Positions 35,725 through 45,695 are shown, numbered from the stretch's first letter. The stretch is DNA of 64,000 nucleotides from Sphingobium sp. (GCA_035196065.1 CP136575.1:711001-775000); one strand, 5' to 3'. The notes: a model not told the origin generated them from the sequence alone. A program made the numbers and translations.

Positions 35725-36090
35725 TCAGTCGCGGGGAAAGTTGCGCAAATCTACCAAAAGCTCGCTGCGCAGCTGTTCCAAGTCAGCACGGATAGCCTCG
35801 TATTGAGTTGCCTTGCGTTCAATAAAACGCGCTGCAAGTCTAGCCCGATGTGCAATGCCGTTCGGCGTCAGGACATAGACGTAGCCGAGTTTGCTTTTTG
35901 ACGCTTTGAAGTTAGCGAGCTTGATGTGTCCCTTGTCTATCAGCGCTTTGACGCAAAAGTTAACTGCACCAAGGCTCACGCCCACCTCTTCGGCGATCTT
36001 GCGCTGTGATAGGTCAGGTTGACTTTCCAGGAGGCGCAGGACCTTGAAATGCAAGTCTTCGCGTTGCTGTACAATCTTGTCACTAGCCAT
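35725..36090 (-). CDS. MarR-type EPS-associated transcriptional regulator
   Basis: The 121-residue winged-helix protein (EDLHFKVLRLLESQPDLSQRKIAEEVGVSLGAVNFCVKALIDKGHIKLANF) matches the small MarR-like regulators that accompany exopolysaccharide clusters in Proteobacteria. The winged helix covers residues ~12-65 and the rest is a coiled-coil-like helix (AARFIERKATQYEAIRADLEQ). It lies at the boundary between the two clusters, divergent from the RfaH-like gene, and probably controls one or both. Confidence 0.85.
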   Translation of the reverse strand: MASDKIVQQREDLHFKVLRLLESQPDLSQRKIAEEVGVSLGAVNFCVKALIDKGHIKLANFKASKSKLGYVYVLTPNGIAHRARLAARFIERKATQYEAIRADLEQLRSELLVDLRNFPRD

Positions 36091-36414
36091 AGGATACCAC
36101 CAAGGGGTTTGGGAAAAAGCTACCGCACGGCAAGTGGCGATCCACTTGCCTTGAATTGAAAAGTCTGCGATCGAACCCAGGCTCGTCGTTCACACTTGAA
36201 CGTATATTGAGTCCTTGGAGATTTGAAAAGGCCTCTCCGATCTCGGTTGAACATAATTTGCTTCGCTTCGTTTCCGTCCGGTTCCTTTGCGGCGTTTTCT
36301 ATCAAAATAGATCATATTCCAAAGCTGCAGGTCATTTTCATGCTAATTTTGATATTCTTTTTTATAACTAATCTCAATTGACTCTGCCGACTTTGATAAT
36401 AATGACACTTGGCA
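36091..36414. promoter_or_regulatory. Divergent promoter region between the MarR-type and RfaH-like genes
   Basis: This 324-bp AT-rich stretch holds no gene. It must carry promoters for both divergent regulators. A GCGGTAGCT motif on the minus strand (36118-36126) lies 28 bases before the MarR-type start and resembles the core of the enterobacterial ops pause element. Confidence 0.5.
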
Positions 36415-36960
36415 ATGTACGAAAAGGTTGCCGAAGCCTCCCAAGCCGCTTTAGATTTTAAGCATCCTTGGTTTGTAGCGCAAATTAAGCCAAATTCCGA
36501 GACTATCGCCAAGCGCAATTTGCTGCAGCAAGGTATTAATATATTTATGCCTTTTGAGGAATTGACCGTCCGAAAGGCGAGCAAACTGATCAATACGGGT
36601 AAGACGTTGTTCCCGGGTTACCTCTTTGTCAGCTTTGACCCCGAAATCATTAGGTGGAGAACGGTCAACAGTACGATAGGCGTTAGTCGATTGGTCGGCT
36701 TAGCCGAGGATAAACCTGCCCAAGTTCCTCTAGATTTGATTGCCGGTTTGATGCGACGCTGCGATCCATTCGGTAAGCTGCTACCGCCACTTTATCTGCA
36801 TGGGGGTGATCTTGTGCGGGTGACGAATGGCCCATTTGCAGAATTCATTGGCACTGTGGAGCATTCCGGGTCCAATGAACGGATCTGGATACTCCTTGAT
36901 ATACTTGGCAAAAATACCCGGGTTGCTATTAGGTCTGAAGATTTAAGTCTCGCCGGTTAG
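36415..36960 (+). CDS. NusG/RfaH-like transcription antitermination factor
   Basis: 181 residues: an NGN domain (HPWFVAQIKPNSETIAKRNL, INIFMPFEELTVRKAS, LFPGYLFVSFDP) followed by a KOW domain (GGDLVRVTNGPFAEFIGTVE). Specialised NusG paralogues of this type let RNA polymerase read through long polysaccharide operons. Start is ATG 36415; an in-frame TTG at 36409 is possible. The housekeeping nusG is normally near rpl genes, absent here, so this is a cluster-specific paralogue. It sits between the two polysaccharide clusters. Confidence 0.88.
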   Translation: MYEKVAEASQAALDFKHPWFVAQIKPNSETIAKRNLLQQGINIFMPFEELTVRKASKLINTGKTLFPGYLFVSFDPEIIRWRTVNSTIGVSRLVGLAEDKPAQVPLDLIAGLMRRCDPFGKLLPPLYLHGGDLVRVTNGPFAEFIGTVEHSGSNERIWILLDILGKNTRVAIRSEDLSLAG

Positions 36961-37036
36961 TCAATGTAAATCCTTGAGATTTTTGCATTTGATGGGCTCC
37001 AGATAAGTGGCCGTCATAAATCGGCAGGGACGCTGA

Positions 37037-38056
37037 TCAGCAGTTATAATATTCGCGATACCATTCGACGAACTTCGCAACACCATCTCTAAATGGCGTT
37101 TGGGGTTTGTAGCCGGTAAGGTTTTGCAGCAACGATGCATCGGCCCAGGTCGCGGGGACATCGCCTTGCTGCATGGGCATATAGTTGCGGATTGCCTTGG
37201 TCCCGATCTCGTCTTCAATCGCCTCGATGAAATCGAGCAAGCGCACTTTATCGGAATTGCCTATATTCACGACGCGAAAGGGGGCTGCCGGGCTAAGGCT
37301 GTCCCCGCTGGGCAGCTCCTCGGATCTCTCCGGACGTTGCGGAACGGCATCAATCAGGCCGGCAATGCCGCGCACTAAGTCCTCTACGTATGTAAAGTCG
37401 CGCCACATATCGCCATTATTGTAGATATCGATTGGCGTGCCTTCGATAATCCCTTTGGTGAACTTGAATAGTGCCATGTCCGGCCGACCCCATGGGCCGT
37501 ACACCGTGAAGAAGCGAAACATTGTCACCGGCAGAGCGTAGATGTTGGCGTAGCTGTGGCCCATTGCCTCATTTGCGAGCTTCGTCGCGGCGTAAAAGGT
37601 GAGTGGTGTGGCAACCCGCTCGGTTTCAGTGAAAGGCATCTCGGTATTGGCGCCATATACGCTTGACGTCGAAGCCATCAGCAAATGCTGGACTTTGGCC
37701 TTTCTTGCTGCCTCCATCACGTTGAAAGTACCGACAATATTCGCATCGAGATAAGCGCGAGGGTTGTCGATGCTGTAGCGCACACCGGCTTGCGCCGCGA
37801 GATGCACAATTGCATCAGGTTCAAACGCGGCGATTGCATCGCTCACCCGTTCCTCATCCTCGAGCATGGCTTCAGTTGCAGCAAAACCCTCATGCTGGTT
37901 GAGCATGGCATGCCGACGCTGCTTGAGGCGTACGTCATAATAGTCTGTCATGCCATCATAGCCGGCGACTTGATGACCCTGCGACAATAGCAGTTGGGAC
38001 AGATGATATCCGATAAACCCGGCGCTGCCGGTAATGAAGATGCGTTTTTGGGTCAT
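37037..38056 (-). CDS. NAD-dependent epimerase, UDP-glucuronate 4-epimerase-like
   Basis: 339 residues, extended SDR family: IFITGSAGFIGYHLSQLLL (~5-23), ASTSSVYGANTEMPF, and FYAATKLANEAMGHSYANI with the YxxxK pair. DYYDVRLKQRR after the Rossmann fold is characteristic of the UDP-glucuronate 4-epimerase/CapI branch. It would make UDP-galacturonate for cluster B or A. It is convergent with the RfaH-like gene and the last of three minus-strand genes (40734 to 37037). Confidence 0.87.
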   Translation of the reverse strand: MTQKRIFITGSAGFIGYHLSQLLLSQGHQVAGYDGMTDYYDVRLKQRRHAMLNQHEGFAATEAMLEDEERVSDAIAAFEPDAIVHLAAQAGVRYSIDNPRAYLDANIVGTFNVMEAARKAKVQHLLMASTSSVYGANTEMPFTETERVATPLTFYAATKLANEAMGHSYANIYALPVTMFRFFTVYGPWGRPDMALFKFTKGIIEGTPIDIYNNGDMWRDFTYVEDLVRGIAGLIDAVPQRPERSEELPSGDSLSPAAPFRVVNIGNSDKVRLLDFIEAIEDEIGTKAIRNYMPMQQGDVPATWADASLLQNLTGYKPQTPFRDGVAKFVEWYREYYNC

Positions 38057-38075
38057 GTACTTCTCTTGATGGCGG

Positions 38076-39326
38076 TTATTGTCTGGCAGCGACTAGCGCA
38101 ACCGAAGCAACGGTCGCCTCGAGGCCGGTTTGCCCATTGCCGCCCGATGCGATTAAATCGAGATACTGGACTGGGCAGGACACAGGGACTGACAATTCGC
38201 TGCTGGTTGACCGTGCGCTATTCTGGACTGACCAGATCGCGCCCAAGCTGGGGACGGATGGGCAGCGCAATTGCCATTTGATGAATCCACTTACACCTTG
38301 ATTGACCATGCTCAATTGGGCCCTGAAATCATAACGTCCAGGTTTCAGATAGAGGAGCTTGCTCGCGACGGTTCGGGTCGTCGCGGAGTTTGCGAATAAG
38401 GACAGCATCACCTGTCGGTCGCCGCTTGTGCGAGAAAAGGCACCGCCAACATCGGGATCATCCGACACGGTCCAGCCCATAGCGCCCAAGCTATCGTCGA
38501 TATCGCTAGCATCAAATGCTGTACTTGTCAGTCGAACCGCGCGCGCGCCGGGGAGTTGAAGGTACAGTCTGCGCGCTTGGTCAAAAAAGCCTTCATTCAC
38601 GAGACGCCCCAGCAACCCCAGTTCCTGATTCTTGGCGGTTTCGGGATCTGTTAGGCCTCCCGTCTCCACGATCAAATCAACCAAGGCAGGGAGATTCTGG
38701 CTATTGGAATTGGCGAAGAACAGAAAACTTGCTCCCCAGCCATTTCCGGCCCGAATATAGGGTTTGAGGTTGGTGCGTATATCTTTGTCGTCAATCGCGG
38801 ATAACAGTCTGGGATAGAGAATGGACTGTGTGTCCGGCTTGGTCCGTAATGCAATGTCATAATGAACCAAGGTTTGCGGGATATTCCCTGTGCGAGCGGC
38901 AGCTTCGATCAGCCACAATTGTGCGCCCGGCTCGCGACGCGACAGCTTGGCTGCCATCCGAACATATTTTTCAGCCATGACGCTGTCGCCTTTGGTCTCA
39001 GCGACATAGCCCAAAACACGCAAAGCCTTCGCATTGATTGCTTGATTGGCAAGGGCTTCACGGGCAAGTTTCGTCACCTCGGGCGGCGGCGCCTTAGGGC
39101 TCGCGAAGAACATTTGGTCAGCGCGCGACGCGAGCGCGACGCTGTCACTGGCAACAAAGCTGAGCGCTGCGGCTGGAGCCTTGATGCGGGTAACACCGGA
39201 TATTGCAAGAGCAAGCGCAAGCCATGTGCCTACCAACCCTGCAATTACGCAGATCAGCAACCTGGCCACGCCAACGGCCTTGATGCGGCTCAGCCAGTTG
39301 GTTGTTTTCTTTTTGCTCCGTGCCAT
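38076..39326 (-). CDS. Membrane-anchored TPR-like protein, unknown function
   Basis: The 416-residue protein has one N-terminal membrane helix (ARLLICVIAGLVGTWLALALAI). It then has TPR-like helical pairs (LAREALANQAINAKALRVLGY, AEKYVRMAAKLSRREPGAQL, AARTGNIPQTLVHYDIAL) and a C-terminal part that looks beta-rich (LLYLKPGRYDFRAQL). I recognise no named family. Start MARSKKK at 39326 follows the Wzy-like stop by one base, so the two are translationally linked; it probably assists polymer assembly or export in the periplasm (inference). Confidence 0.75.
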   Translation of the reverse strand: MARSKKKTTNWLSRIKAVGVARLLICVIAGLVGTWLALALAISGVTRIKAPAAALSFVASDSVALASRADQMFFASPKAPPPEVTKLAREALANQAINAKALRVLGYVAETKGDSVMAEKYVRMAAKLSRREPGAQLWLIEAAARTGNIPQTLVHYDIALRTKPDTQSILYPRLLSAIDDKDIRTNLKPYIRAGNGWGASFLFFANSNSQNLPALVDLIVETGGLTDPETAKNQELGLLGRLVNEGFFDQARRLYLQLPGARAVRLTSTAFDASDIDDSLGAMGWTVSDDPDVGGAFSRTSGDRQVMLSLFANSATTRTVASKLLYLKPGRYDFRAQLSMVNQGVSGFIKWQLRCPSVPSLGAIWSVQNSARSTSSELSVPVSCPVQYLDLIASGGNGQTGLEATVASVALVAARQ

Positions 39327-39327
39327 C

Positions 39328-40734
39328 TTAACTCTCACGTCCGCCAAAAGTCTGATCAGTAACGCTGCGCCGCGCTGGTTCGGCAAGCCACAACAAACAC
39401 AACGCCAACACCGCCATCATCGTAGGCGTCCGAAGCGGATAATCAGAGAGACTGGCAATAGCTATGATGCCGATCATTACAGACGCTGCGCGCGCCAACA
39501 GCACCGAACGTCGTGAACCATCCATCTGCCTCCACACGGCATAGGCTCTCAAAGCCAAAAACAATGCGCCTGCCCCAACCATCAGGAGACCTGGCACGCC
39601 GAATGTGAGTGCAGTTTCGAGAAGGTCATTATGTGCCCTATTGGCATATACTGCGATCAAAATGCTATCCGGCTCGGCAATCTGGAAGGCCTCTACAAAG
39701 GAACCGGAGCCGGAACCCCATGGGAAATATTTCCAGAAAAGACCGAGCGATACTTTCCAATAGTCTGCCCGACTGACATCCGACGCTTCTTCAAACAGAC
39801 GGTCGATCGCGACCGCACGTGAAAAGAATACGGTCAGGAAGCCAACTGACAAGACGGCGAGCGCGATCAGGATCGGCGCCGCGCCGATGCGGCGCGTCTT
39901 GTCTCCGCGCCGGACCTTGCGGCTTTCCACCGGCTTTCGATAAAGCAATGTCGCCGCGATCAAGCCAATAGCTGCTCCTACAAGTCCCGAACGTGACCCT
40001 GTAACCAATATCAGAGGCACAGCCACAATGGCGATTGCGGCTGCCATAAGTATGCGGCTCTTTATTTGGTCGTCTGTGCCGGTGGCGGTCGACGCATGGA
40101 CGGCCAGCATTGGAAACAAACAGGCAAGCAGCGTTGCTGCATGGTTGCGGTTGGCAAACAGCCCCACTGCCGACCCATTATTGGTGATCCGGTAAAAATA
40201 CAGCGGACCTTCGGGGTCGCTGATAACCTGCAGCAATCCGATGAAACCAGACAGGGCAGCCAATGCAATCAGCAGAGGCAACAGGCGAAGCAGATCATGC
40301 CGATTGAGTTGGATGGCCATAAGTATGACGGCCAATGGCGTGGCGAGTGAAAGGAGGGCGTGCCACCCATTGGCAGGGGCAATACTCAGGGGACGCCAAA
40401 CGTCGCCAAGCCCAATTAGAGCGTCGACCTGAACCAAATCTTCACGGCCCGGTAGCGCTTGCCATATTGCTGGTGGCAATGGAATGACATGAAGCAGGGC
40501 CAATAGCGCCGCGCCTGCAAAGCCCCACAATATCCATGAGCGACCGGCAAAATGCTCGGGGCGCAACGTTACGCAGGCGACTGCGCAGGCAATCACGGAC
40601 AAGGGCCGCAAAATGATCAGCGATTGGACGTCAATGCGTGACGCACCACCAGTGGCAAAGACAAGACACAGAAACGCGGCCAGTATCCAAAACTGGGGCG
40701 CTGGCCTGCCGTCCGAATGTCCTGTGTTTGACAA
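39328..40734 (-). CDS. O-antigen ligase/polymerase family membrane protein
   Basis: 468 residues with about 11 membrane helices and the Wzy_C signature in a large periplasmic loop (YFPWGSGSGSFVEAFQIAEP, ANRAHNDLLETALTFGVPGL). Members either polymerise repeat units or ligate chains. It is divergent from the Wzc-type autokinase gene. This is one of three Wzy_C proteins in the window (also 25464 and 48198), so one of them may be a ligase. Confidence 0.82.
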   Translation of the reverse strand: MSNTGHSDGRPAPQFWILAAFLCLVFATGGASRIDVQSLIILRPLSVIACAVACVTLRPEHFAGRSWILWGFAGAALLALLHVIPLPPAIWQALPGREDLVQVDALIGLGDVWRPLSIAPANGWHALLSLATPLAVILMAIQLNRHDLLRLLPLLIALAALSGFIGLLQVISDPEGPLYFYRITNNGSAVGLFANRNHAATLLACLFPMLAVHASTATGTDDQIKSRILMAAAIAIVAVPLILVTGSRSGLVGAAIGLIAATLLYRKPVESRKVRRGDKTRRIGAAPILIALAVLSVGFLTVFFSRAVAIDRLFEEASDVSRADYWKVSLGLFWKYFPWGSGSGSFVEAFQIAEPDSILIAVYANRAHNDLLETALTFGVPGLLMVGAGALFLALRAYAVWRQMDGSRRSVLLARAASVMIGIIAIASLSDYPLRTPTMMAVLALCLLWLAEPARRSVTDQTFGGRES

Positions 40735-40970
40735 ATTGTTACCTCAAGCGGCTATAGTATTTGTATTTTTCTTGAGCAGACGCAGTAAGTTTAACGTGAC
40801 TGCTTGGCAAGCATGACTATCAGCGGCTGCCCATATAGCAGTACATCGAAAAAGGGTGGAACTGAAAGAGGCTTTCGGCTAGCCCGCAGACAAATTCGGG
40901 TGGCTTCACGGCCTGCCAAGCTATGTTGGTCGCGAACACAAGCACTTAAGTTATCGAGACAAGGACGGAA

Positions 40971-43175
40971 ATGCTTCAAACCACGCCCCCGGCACTAGCG
41001 ATAAGTCAGCCGGTGCCCGCGAAAGGCAATGTGCCAACAGACCGGCAGGCTGGCCTCGCGCCGCCGATCCTGCTGCAATATTGGCAAGTTGTCGTGCGGT
41101 GGAAATGGTTGATCGCCGGTATCGTTGCCGCTGCTTTTGCGCTTGGTCTTGTCCTGACACTTTTGGCGACGCCGCAATATACTGCGACGTCCCGGATCGA
41201 AATCAGCCGCGACCAGAAAAAGGTCACATCGATTGAAGGCTTGGAATCCCAGGATGCCGGCCGCGATCTCGAATTCTACCAGACGCAATATTCGCTGTTG
41301 CAGGCGCGTTCGCTTGCCGAGCGCGTTTCACGGCAGTTGCGACTTGCCAGCAACGATGCTTTTTTTGAAGCACATGGCGTGAGCCCTGATGACAATGCAC
41401 TTTTTGGGAACCAATCCGGACAGCCCTTAAGTCAGGGTGATCGACAGAAGCGAGAAAAGCTTGCGGTGGACCTGTTGATGGAGAATGTGGCGATTGCTCC
41501 CATTCGTGGATCAGCGCTCGTAGACATCAGCTACACCAGTGCGTCGCCTGCGCTCTCGGCGCAGATTTCTAACACTTGGACTGAACAGTTTATCGTTCAA
41601 AGTATGGACCGCCGTTTTGCTTCGACAGCAGACGCGCGCAAATTCCTTGAAGGGCGCCTTGCTGACCTGCGGGCAAGGCTTGAGACGTCTGAACGCGATC
41701 TTGTGAACTATGCCGAAACAAAAGGCATTTTGGCACTGGGCAAAAGTAAGAGCATTGACGGCAGGACTGAAGTCGAACGGACTTTGGTCTCTAGCGACCT
41801 TGAAGCATTGAACAGTGCTTTGGCGGAAGCAACAGCCGCGCGCATCGCCGCTGAAAGCAAGGCAAAACAGCGTAACAGTGGGGCCAATGTCGAATCGCTC
41901 AACAATGTTGCCATCGCACAGCTTCGTCAGAAGCGTGCAGAAGTGGCTGCAGAATATGCCAAGCTGCTTGTGCAGTTTGAGCCAGATTATCCTGCAGCGA
42001 AAGCACTGGCCGAGCAGATGCGCGCTTTGGATAGCAGCATCACGCGTGAAGAGAGCCGCGTTCTTGCCAGCCGCTCATCAGAATATCGGGAAGCTCTGCA
42101 GCGCGAGGCGGATTTGCGGAGTCAGGTCAATGATCTGAAGAACCAGATGAACCGCCAGCAGCGCGACAGCATTCAGTATAACATCTATCAGCGTGAAGCT
42201 GACACCAACCGCGAACTTTATGATGGTCTGCTGCAGCGGTATAAGGAGATCGGCGTTGCGGGTGTGGGCGCCAATAATGTGGCAATTGTCGATACCGCCA
42301 AGGTACCCGATAATCCGTCCTCTCCCAATTTGCCATTGAACCTTCTGCTCTCGCTCGTTCTTGGACTTGGCATTGCAGCGGTCGCCACCTTTGCGCTGGA
42401 CCAGATTGACGAAGGGCTTCGAGATCCGACGCAAATCAGCCGTGTATTGCAGGTGCCGCTGTTGGGCAGCATCCCCGATACGGAAGAAGAGAATGCACTC
42501 GATCTGCTGAGAGATCCAAAATCGATACTCTCCGAAGCCTATCTGAGTGTGCGGTCAAACCTCGCATTTTCCACCGACCACGGCGTACCCCGCTCTCTAA
42601 TGGTAACGAGTACGCGTCCTGCAGAGGGCAAGAGTACATCGAGCCTTGCCATTGCGACGGTATTGGGGCGGACCGGGAAGAGAGTGCTCCTGCTCGATGC
42701 CGATATGCGTTCGCCTTCGATGCACCAGTTTACTGGGCAGGCGAACACTATGGGGCTGAGCAATTTCCTCGCCGGAGAGAATGATTGGCGCCAATTGATT
42801 TTGGACACCGGCGTTAAGGGTCTTAGCCTGATGCCTGCAGGGCCGACGCCTCCCAGTGCCGCCGAATTGCTTAGCAGCGACCGCATGTTGATGTTGGTTA
42901 GGCAACTGATGGAAAACTTTGACCATATCGTGATCGACTCGCCGCCCATTTTGGGCCTTGCCGATGCGCCGCTTCTGGCTCGGGCTGTCGAAGGTTGCAT
43001 CTTTGTAGCTGAGGCCGAGGGTGTTGCCGTACGCGGCATCAAGGCGTCCTTGGGTCGCCTCCAGTCCGTCCATGCCCATATTTTTGGCCTCGTGCTCACG
43101 AAGCTCCGGCAGCGCCAGGCCGGCTATGGTTATGGCTATGGCTATGGCTATGGCTATGGCGCAGACAAGGGCTGA
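40971..43175 (+). CDS. Wzc/ExoP-type polysaccharide copolymerase with tyrosine autokinase domain
   Basis: The 734-residue protein has a Wzz chain-length domain with flanking membrane helices (WKWLIAGIVAAAFALGLVLT near 45; LPLNLLLSLVLGLGIAAVAT near 450), a periplasmic coiled coil, and a cytoplasmic BY-kinase: Walker A STRPAEGKSTSS (~544), A' LLLDADMRSPSMH, Walker B HIVIDSPPILGLADAP. It ends in a tyrosine-rich tail of six YG repeats, the autophosphorylation cluster. It controls polymer length and export with Wza. The tail is encoded by GGYTAT hexamer repeats (43123-43161). A broken paralogue is at 57158. Confidence 0.93.
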   Translation: MLQTTPPALAISQPVPAKGNVPTDRQAGLAPPILLQYWQVVVRWKWLIAGIVAAAFALGLVLTLLATPQYTATSRIEISRDQKKVTSIEGLESQDAGRDLEFYQTQYSLLQARSLAERVSRQLRLASNDAFFEAHGVSPDDNALFGNQSGQPLSQGDRQKREKLAVDLLMENVAIAPIRGSALVDISYTSASPALSAQISNTWTEQFIVQSMDRRFASTADARKFLEGRLADLRARLETSERDLVNYAETKGILALGKSKSIDGRTEVERTLVSSDLEALNSALAEATAARIAAESKAKQRNSGANVESLNNVAIAQLRQKRAEVAAEYAKLLVQFEPDYPAAKALAEQMRALDSSITREESRVLASRSSEYREALQREADLRSQVNDLKNQMNRQQRDSIQYNIYQREADTNRELYDGLLQRYKEIGVAGVGANNVAIVDTAKVPDNPSSPNLPLNLLLSLVLGLGIAAVATFALDQIDEGLRDPTQISRVLQVPLLGSIPDTEEENALDLLRDPKSILSEAYLSVRSNLAFSTDHGVPRSLMVTSTRPAEGKSTSSLAIATVLGRTGKRVLLLDADMRSPSMHQFTGQANTMGLSNFLAGENDWRQLILDTGVKGLSLMPAGPTPPSAAELLSSDRMLMLVRQLMENFDHIVIDSPPILGLADAPLLARAVEGCIFVAEAEGVAVRGIKASLGRLQSVHAHIFGLVLTKLRQRQAGYGYGYGYGYGYGADKG

Positions 43176-43187
43176 GCTGGTAAGTAT

Positions 43188-43781
43188 ATGAAACGACTGG
43201 TCGACGTGCTGGTAAGCGGAGCGCTGCTTATCGGATGCGCGCCATTTCTGGTTGTTCTTGCGCTGCTTGTCCGGTCACGGCTCGGATCGCCGGTGCTCTT
43301 CATTCAGGAACGGCCCGGCAAAGCGGGCCAACCGTTCCGGATGATGAAATTTCGGACAATGACCGACGCTCGCGACCCGTCTGGGGCCCTACTGTCAGAT
43401 GCCGAGCGTCTGACGCCATTTGGCCGCTGGCTGCGATCGAGCAGCCTCGATGAGTTGCCCGAATTGTGGAATGTGCTTCGAGGTGACATGAGCCTTGTGG
43501 GTCCGCGCCCCCTGCTTATGTCCTATCTTCCGCTCTATAATGACCATCAGCGACGCCGGCACGAGGTGCGGCCCGGAATTACCGGGTGGGCCCAAGTGAA
43601 TGGGCGCAACAGCCTGTCATGGGAACAGAAATTTGACCTCGACGTCTGGTACGTAGATCATGCCAGTCTTCGCCTGGACTTTCACATTTTATTCAAGACA
43701 ATCACGCAGGTTCTGAAACGGGATGGCGTAAATGCGGCCGAAGATGTCACAATGCCGCCTTTCGAAGGGAACACGCAATGA
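43188..43781 (+). CDS. Initiating sugar phosphotransferase, PglC-like
   Basis: A 197-residue bacterial sugar transferase: one re-entrant membrane helix (VLVSGALLIGCAPFLVVLAL), FIQERPGKAGQPFRMMKFRTM, SSLDELPELWNVLRGDMSLV, GPRPLL and RPGITGWAQVNGRNSLSW. It lacks the extra N-terminal helices of WbaP, and its size and motifs match Campylobacter PglC, which moves bacillosamine phosphate to undecaprenyl phosphate. Next to pglD-like and sugar aminotransferase genes, that role is likely. It follows wzc by 12 bp and overlaps the next gene by four. Confidence 0.88.
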   Translation: MKRLVDVLVSGALLIGCAPFLVVLALLVRSRLGSPVLFIQERPGKAGQPFRMMKFRTMTDARDPSGALLSDAERLTPFGRWLRSSSLDELPELWNVLRGDMSLVGPRPLLMSYLPLYNDHQRRRHEVRPGITGWAQVNGRNSLSWEQKFDLDVWYVDHASLRLDFHILFKTITQVLKRDGVNAAEDVTMPPFEGNTQ

Positions 43782-44428
43782 AAGAGCTCGTTGGAATTTA
43801 CGGTGCAAGCGGCTTTGGCAGGGAGGTTCTGCCTACCATTCGCTCATGTATGGATACCAGTCTTGTCGACATAGTTTTCATCGATGATGCCAGCGATACC
43901 AATCAAAACTATGGCACCTACGACATCTTGTCTTGGGACGATTTCCTCGCCAGACCAGCAAAACGGCGATCCGTCTCGATAGCGATCGCGAACTCGGCGG
44001 TCAGGCAGGCGCTCACGGAGCGCTGCCAACAAGCCGGCGTGTCTCTTTTGACGGTTTCCGCCGATAATGTCGTCATGGGTGACAACGTGAATTTAGGTGA
44101 AGGTGCAATCTTGCAGCCATTTGTCATGCTCACTGCTGACGTTCAGATAGGCGCGAGTTTCCACGCAAATATTTACAGTTATGTGGCTCATGACTGCGTT
44201 ATCGGCGACTTTGTTACTTTCGCTCCAAGCGTAAAGTGCAACGGCAACGTCCGAATTGAGGACCACGCATATATCGGAACCGGGGCGATTTTGAAGCAAG
44301 GCACACCAGAAAAGCCTCTGATAATCGGCGCAGGGGCGGTAATTGGCATGGGGGCGGTGGTCACCAAGGACGTCCCGCCCGGCGCGACAGTTGTCGGCAA
44401 CCCTGCCAAGCCTTTGCTCAAAGGCTGA
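43778..44428 (+). CDS. Sugar O/N-acetyltransferase, PglD/NeuD-like
   Basis: 216 residues in two parts: an N-terminal Rossmann-like domain (LVGIYGASGFGREVLPTIRS) and a C-terminal left-handed beta-helix (GDNVNLGEGAILQPFVMLTA, IGDFVTFAPSVKCNGNVRIE, AYIGTGAILKQG, VIGMGAVVTKDVPPGATVVG). This is the PglD/NeuD fold, with the catalytic histidine in YSYVAHDCVIGD. It would acetylate UDP-4-amino-trideoxy-GlcNAc to UDP-diacetylbacillosamine. It overlaps the pglC-like gene (ATGA). Confidence 0.87.
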   Translation: MKELVGIYGASGFGREVLPTIRSCMDTSLVDIVFIDDASDTNQNYGTYDILSWDDFLARPAKRRSVSIAIANSAVRQALTERCQQAGVSLLTVSADNVVMGDNVNLGEGAILQPFVMLTADVQIGASFHANIYSYVAHDCVIGDFVTFAPSVKCNGNVRIEDHAYIGTGAILKQGTPEKPLIIGAGAVIGMGAVVTKDVPPGATVVGNPAKPLLKG

Positions 44429-44437
44429 GCAGCGGTC

Positions 44438-45616
44438 TTAGCGGCAAGCCTCGCTCACCACCGCCGAAAGCACGCTGCACACCCGATTGATGTCCTCATC
44501 GCTTTGGTTTGGGTGGGTAAGAAACATAAGGCTTGTTTCGCCCAATTCCCGGGCAACGGGAAGCCGCTCGGTCGGGCGCCAAGGCGTTCCATCAAATGCC
44601 TTTTCAAGATAGACTTCCGAACAGCTGCCATGAAAGACCGGAATATCACGTGCCGTGCATTCGGCAACGATACGGTCTCTGCTCCATCCATCCTTGAGGC
44701 CATCCGTGCGGACATAGCCATATTGCCGGTAATAGGCATGTTTGAAGCGCGCTTCGGGCTCCGGGACGCGCACCGCATGGGCAAAAGGTGCCAGCGCTGC
44801 GGCTATGCGTTTTGCAATAAATGTTCGACGTTCGGTCCACTCAGTCATGCGGCGCAGTTGAATGCGTCCGATGGCAGCCTGAAATTCCAATATGCGCCAG
44901 TTGGTACCGAAACTCTCATGAACCCAGCGGAAGCCGGGCGCATGCTGCCGATTGTAAACGGCATCCCAATCTTTCCCATGATCTTTGAATGACCACATTT
45001 TTGACCAAGCATCAGCGTCCGAAGTGGTGACCATGCCGCCCTCGCCGCCAGTGGACATGATCTTGTCCTGGCAGAATGACCAGGCGCCCACATCGCCTAT
45101 CGTGCCGACGCTTCGCCCGTTGATTTGTGCGCCATGTGCCTGCGCACAATCTTCGATGATCTTGATGTCTTTGCCGGCGGTCAGCGCCAATATCTCATCA
45201 AGATCTGCCGGCCAGCCGGCCAAATGCACTGGGACAATGCATCGCGTTCGGTCTGTAAGCACAGCAGATATTGTGTCGGCGGAAATGTTGCCGCTTTCAT
45301 AGTCTACATCGGCGAAGACGGGTGTCGCCCCTGCATTCACAACCGCGGATACCGACGCAATAAATGTTCGGGGCGTAACAATAACCTCGTCGCCCGGCCC
45401 GATACCGCAGGCTTTCAATGCGAGATCCAGCGCCACTGTCCCGTTGGCAAGCGCAATAGCATGGGGCACCCCAGTCCAGGCGGCGAATTCCTTTTCGAAT
45501 TCCCGGCCTTCCTGCCCCGTCCAATAATTGACGCGATTGGAAAGCAGAACATCGCGGATGTATTCGGCCTCTTCATTCGAGTAGCAGGGCCAGGGCGCTA
45601 AAGATGTATTGAGCAT
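44438..45616 (-). CDS. DegT/DnrJ/EryC1/StrS-family sugar aminotransferase
   Basis: 392 residues of the PLP-dependent nucleotide-sugar aminotransferase family: LANGTVALDLALKACGIGPG, DEVIVTPRTFIASVSAVVNA, IIEDCAQAHGAQINGRSVGT and SFCQDKIMSTGGEGGMV with the PLP lysine. It would aminate the 4-keto sugar produced by the PglF/WbpM-like dehydratase (53876). I start at ATG 45616 because the family begins near LAPWPCYSNEEAEYI; an upstream extension is less likely. It is opposite in strand to its neighbours, convergent with the pglD-like gene and divergent from a glycosyltransferase. Confidence 0.87.
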   Translation of the reverse strand: MLNTSLAPWPCYSNEEAEYIRDVLLSNRVNYWTGQEGREFEKEFAAWTGVPHAIALANGTVALDLALKACGIGPGDEVIVTPRTFIASVSAVVNAGATPVFADVDYESGNISADTISAVLTDRTRCIVPVHLAGWPADLDEILALTAGKDIKIIEDCAQAHGAQINGRSVGTIGDVGAWSFCQDKIMSTGGEGGMVTTSDADAWSKMWSFKDHGKDWDAVYNRQHAPGFRWVHESFGTNWRILEFQAAIGRIQLRRMTEWTERRTFIAKRIAAALAPFAHAVRVPEPEARFKHAYYRQYGYVRTDGLKDGWSRDRIVAECTARDIPVFHGSCSEVYLEKAFDGTPWRPTERLPVARELGETSLMFLTHPNQSDEDINRVCSVLSAVVSEACR

Positions 45617-45695
45617 GGTCGGGGATATAGACCAATTATAGACCGCGCCAAGAGACATTGCTACGGGGCCAAGCGAACACGCAAAAGGACCTCTT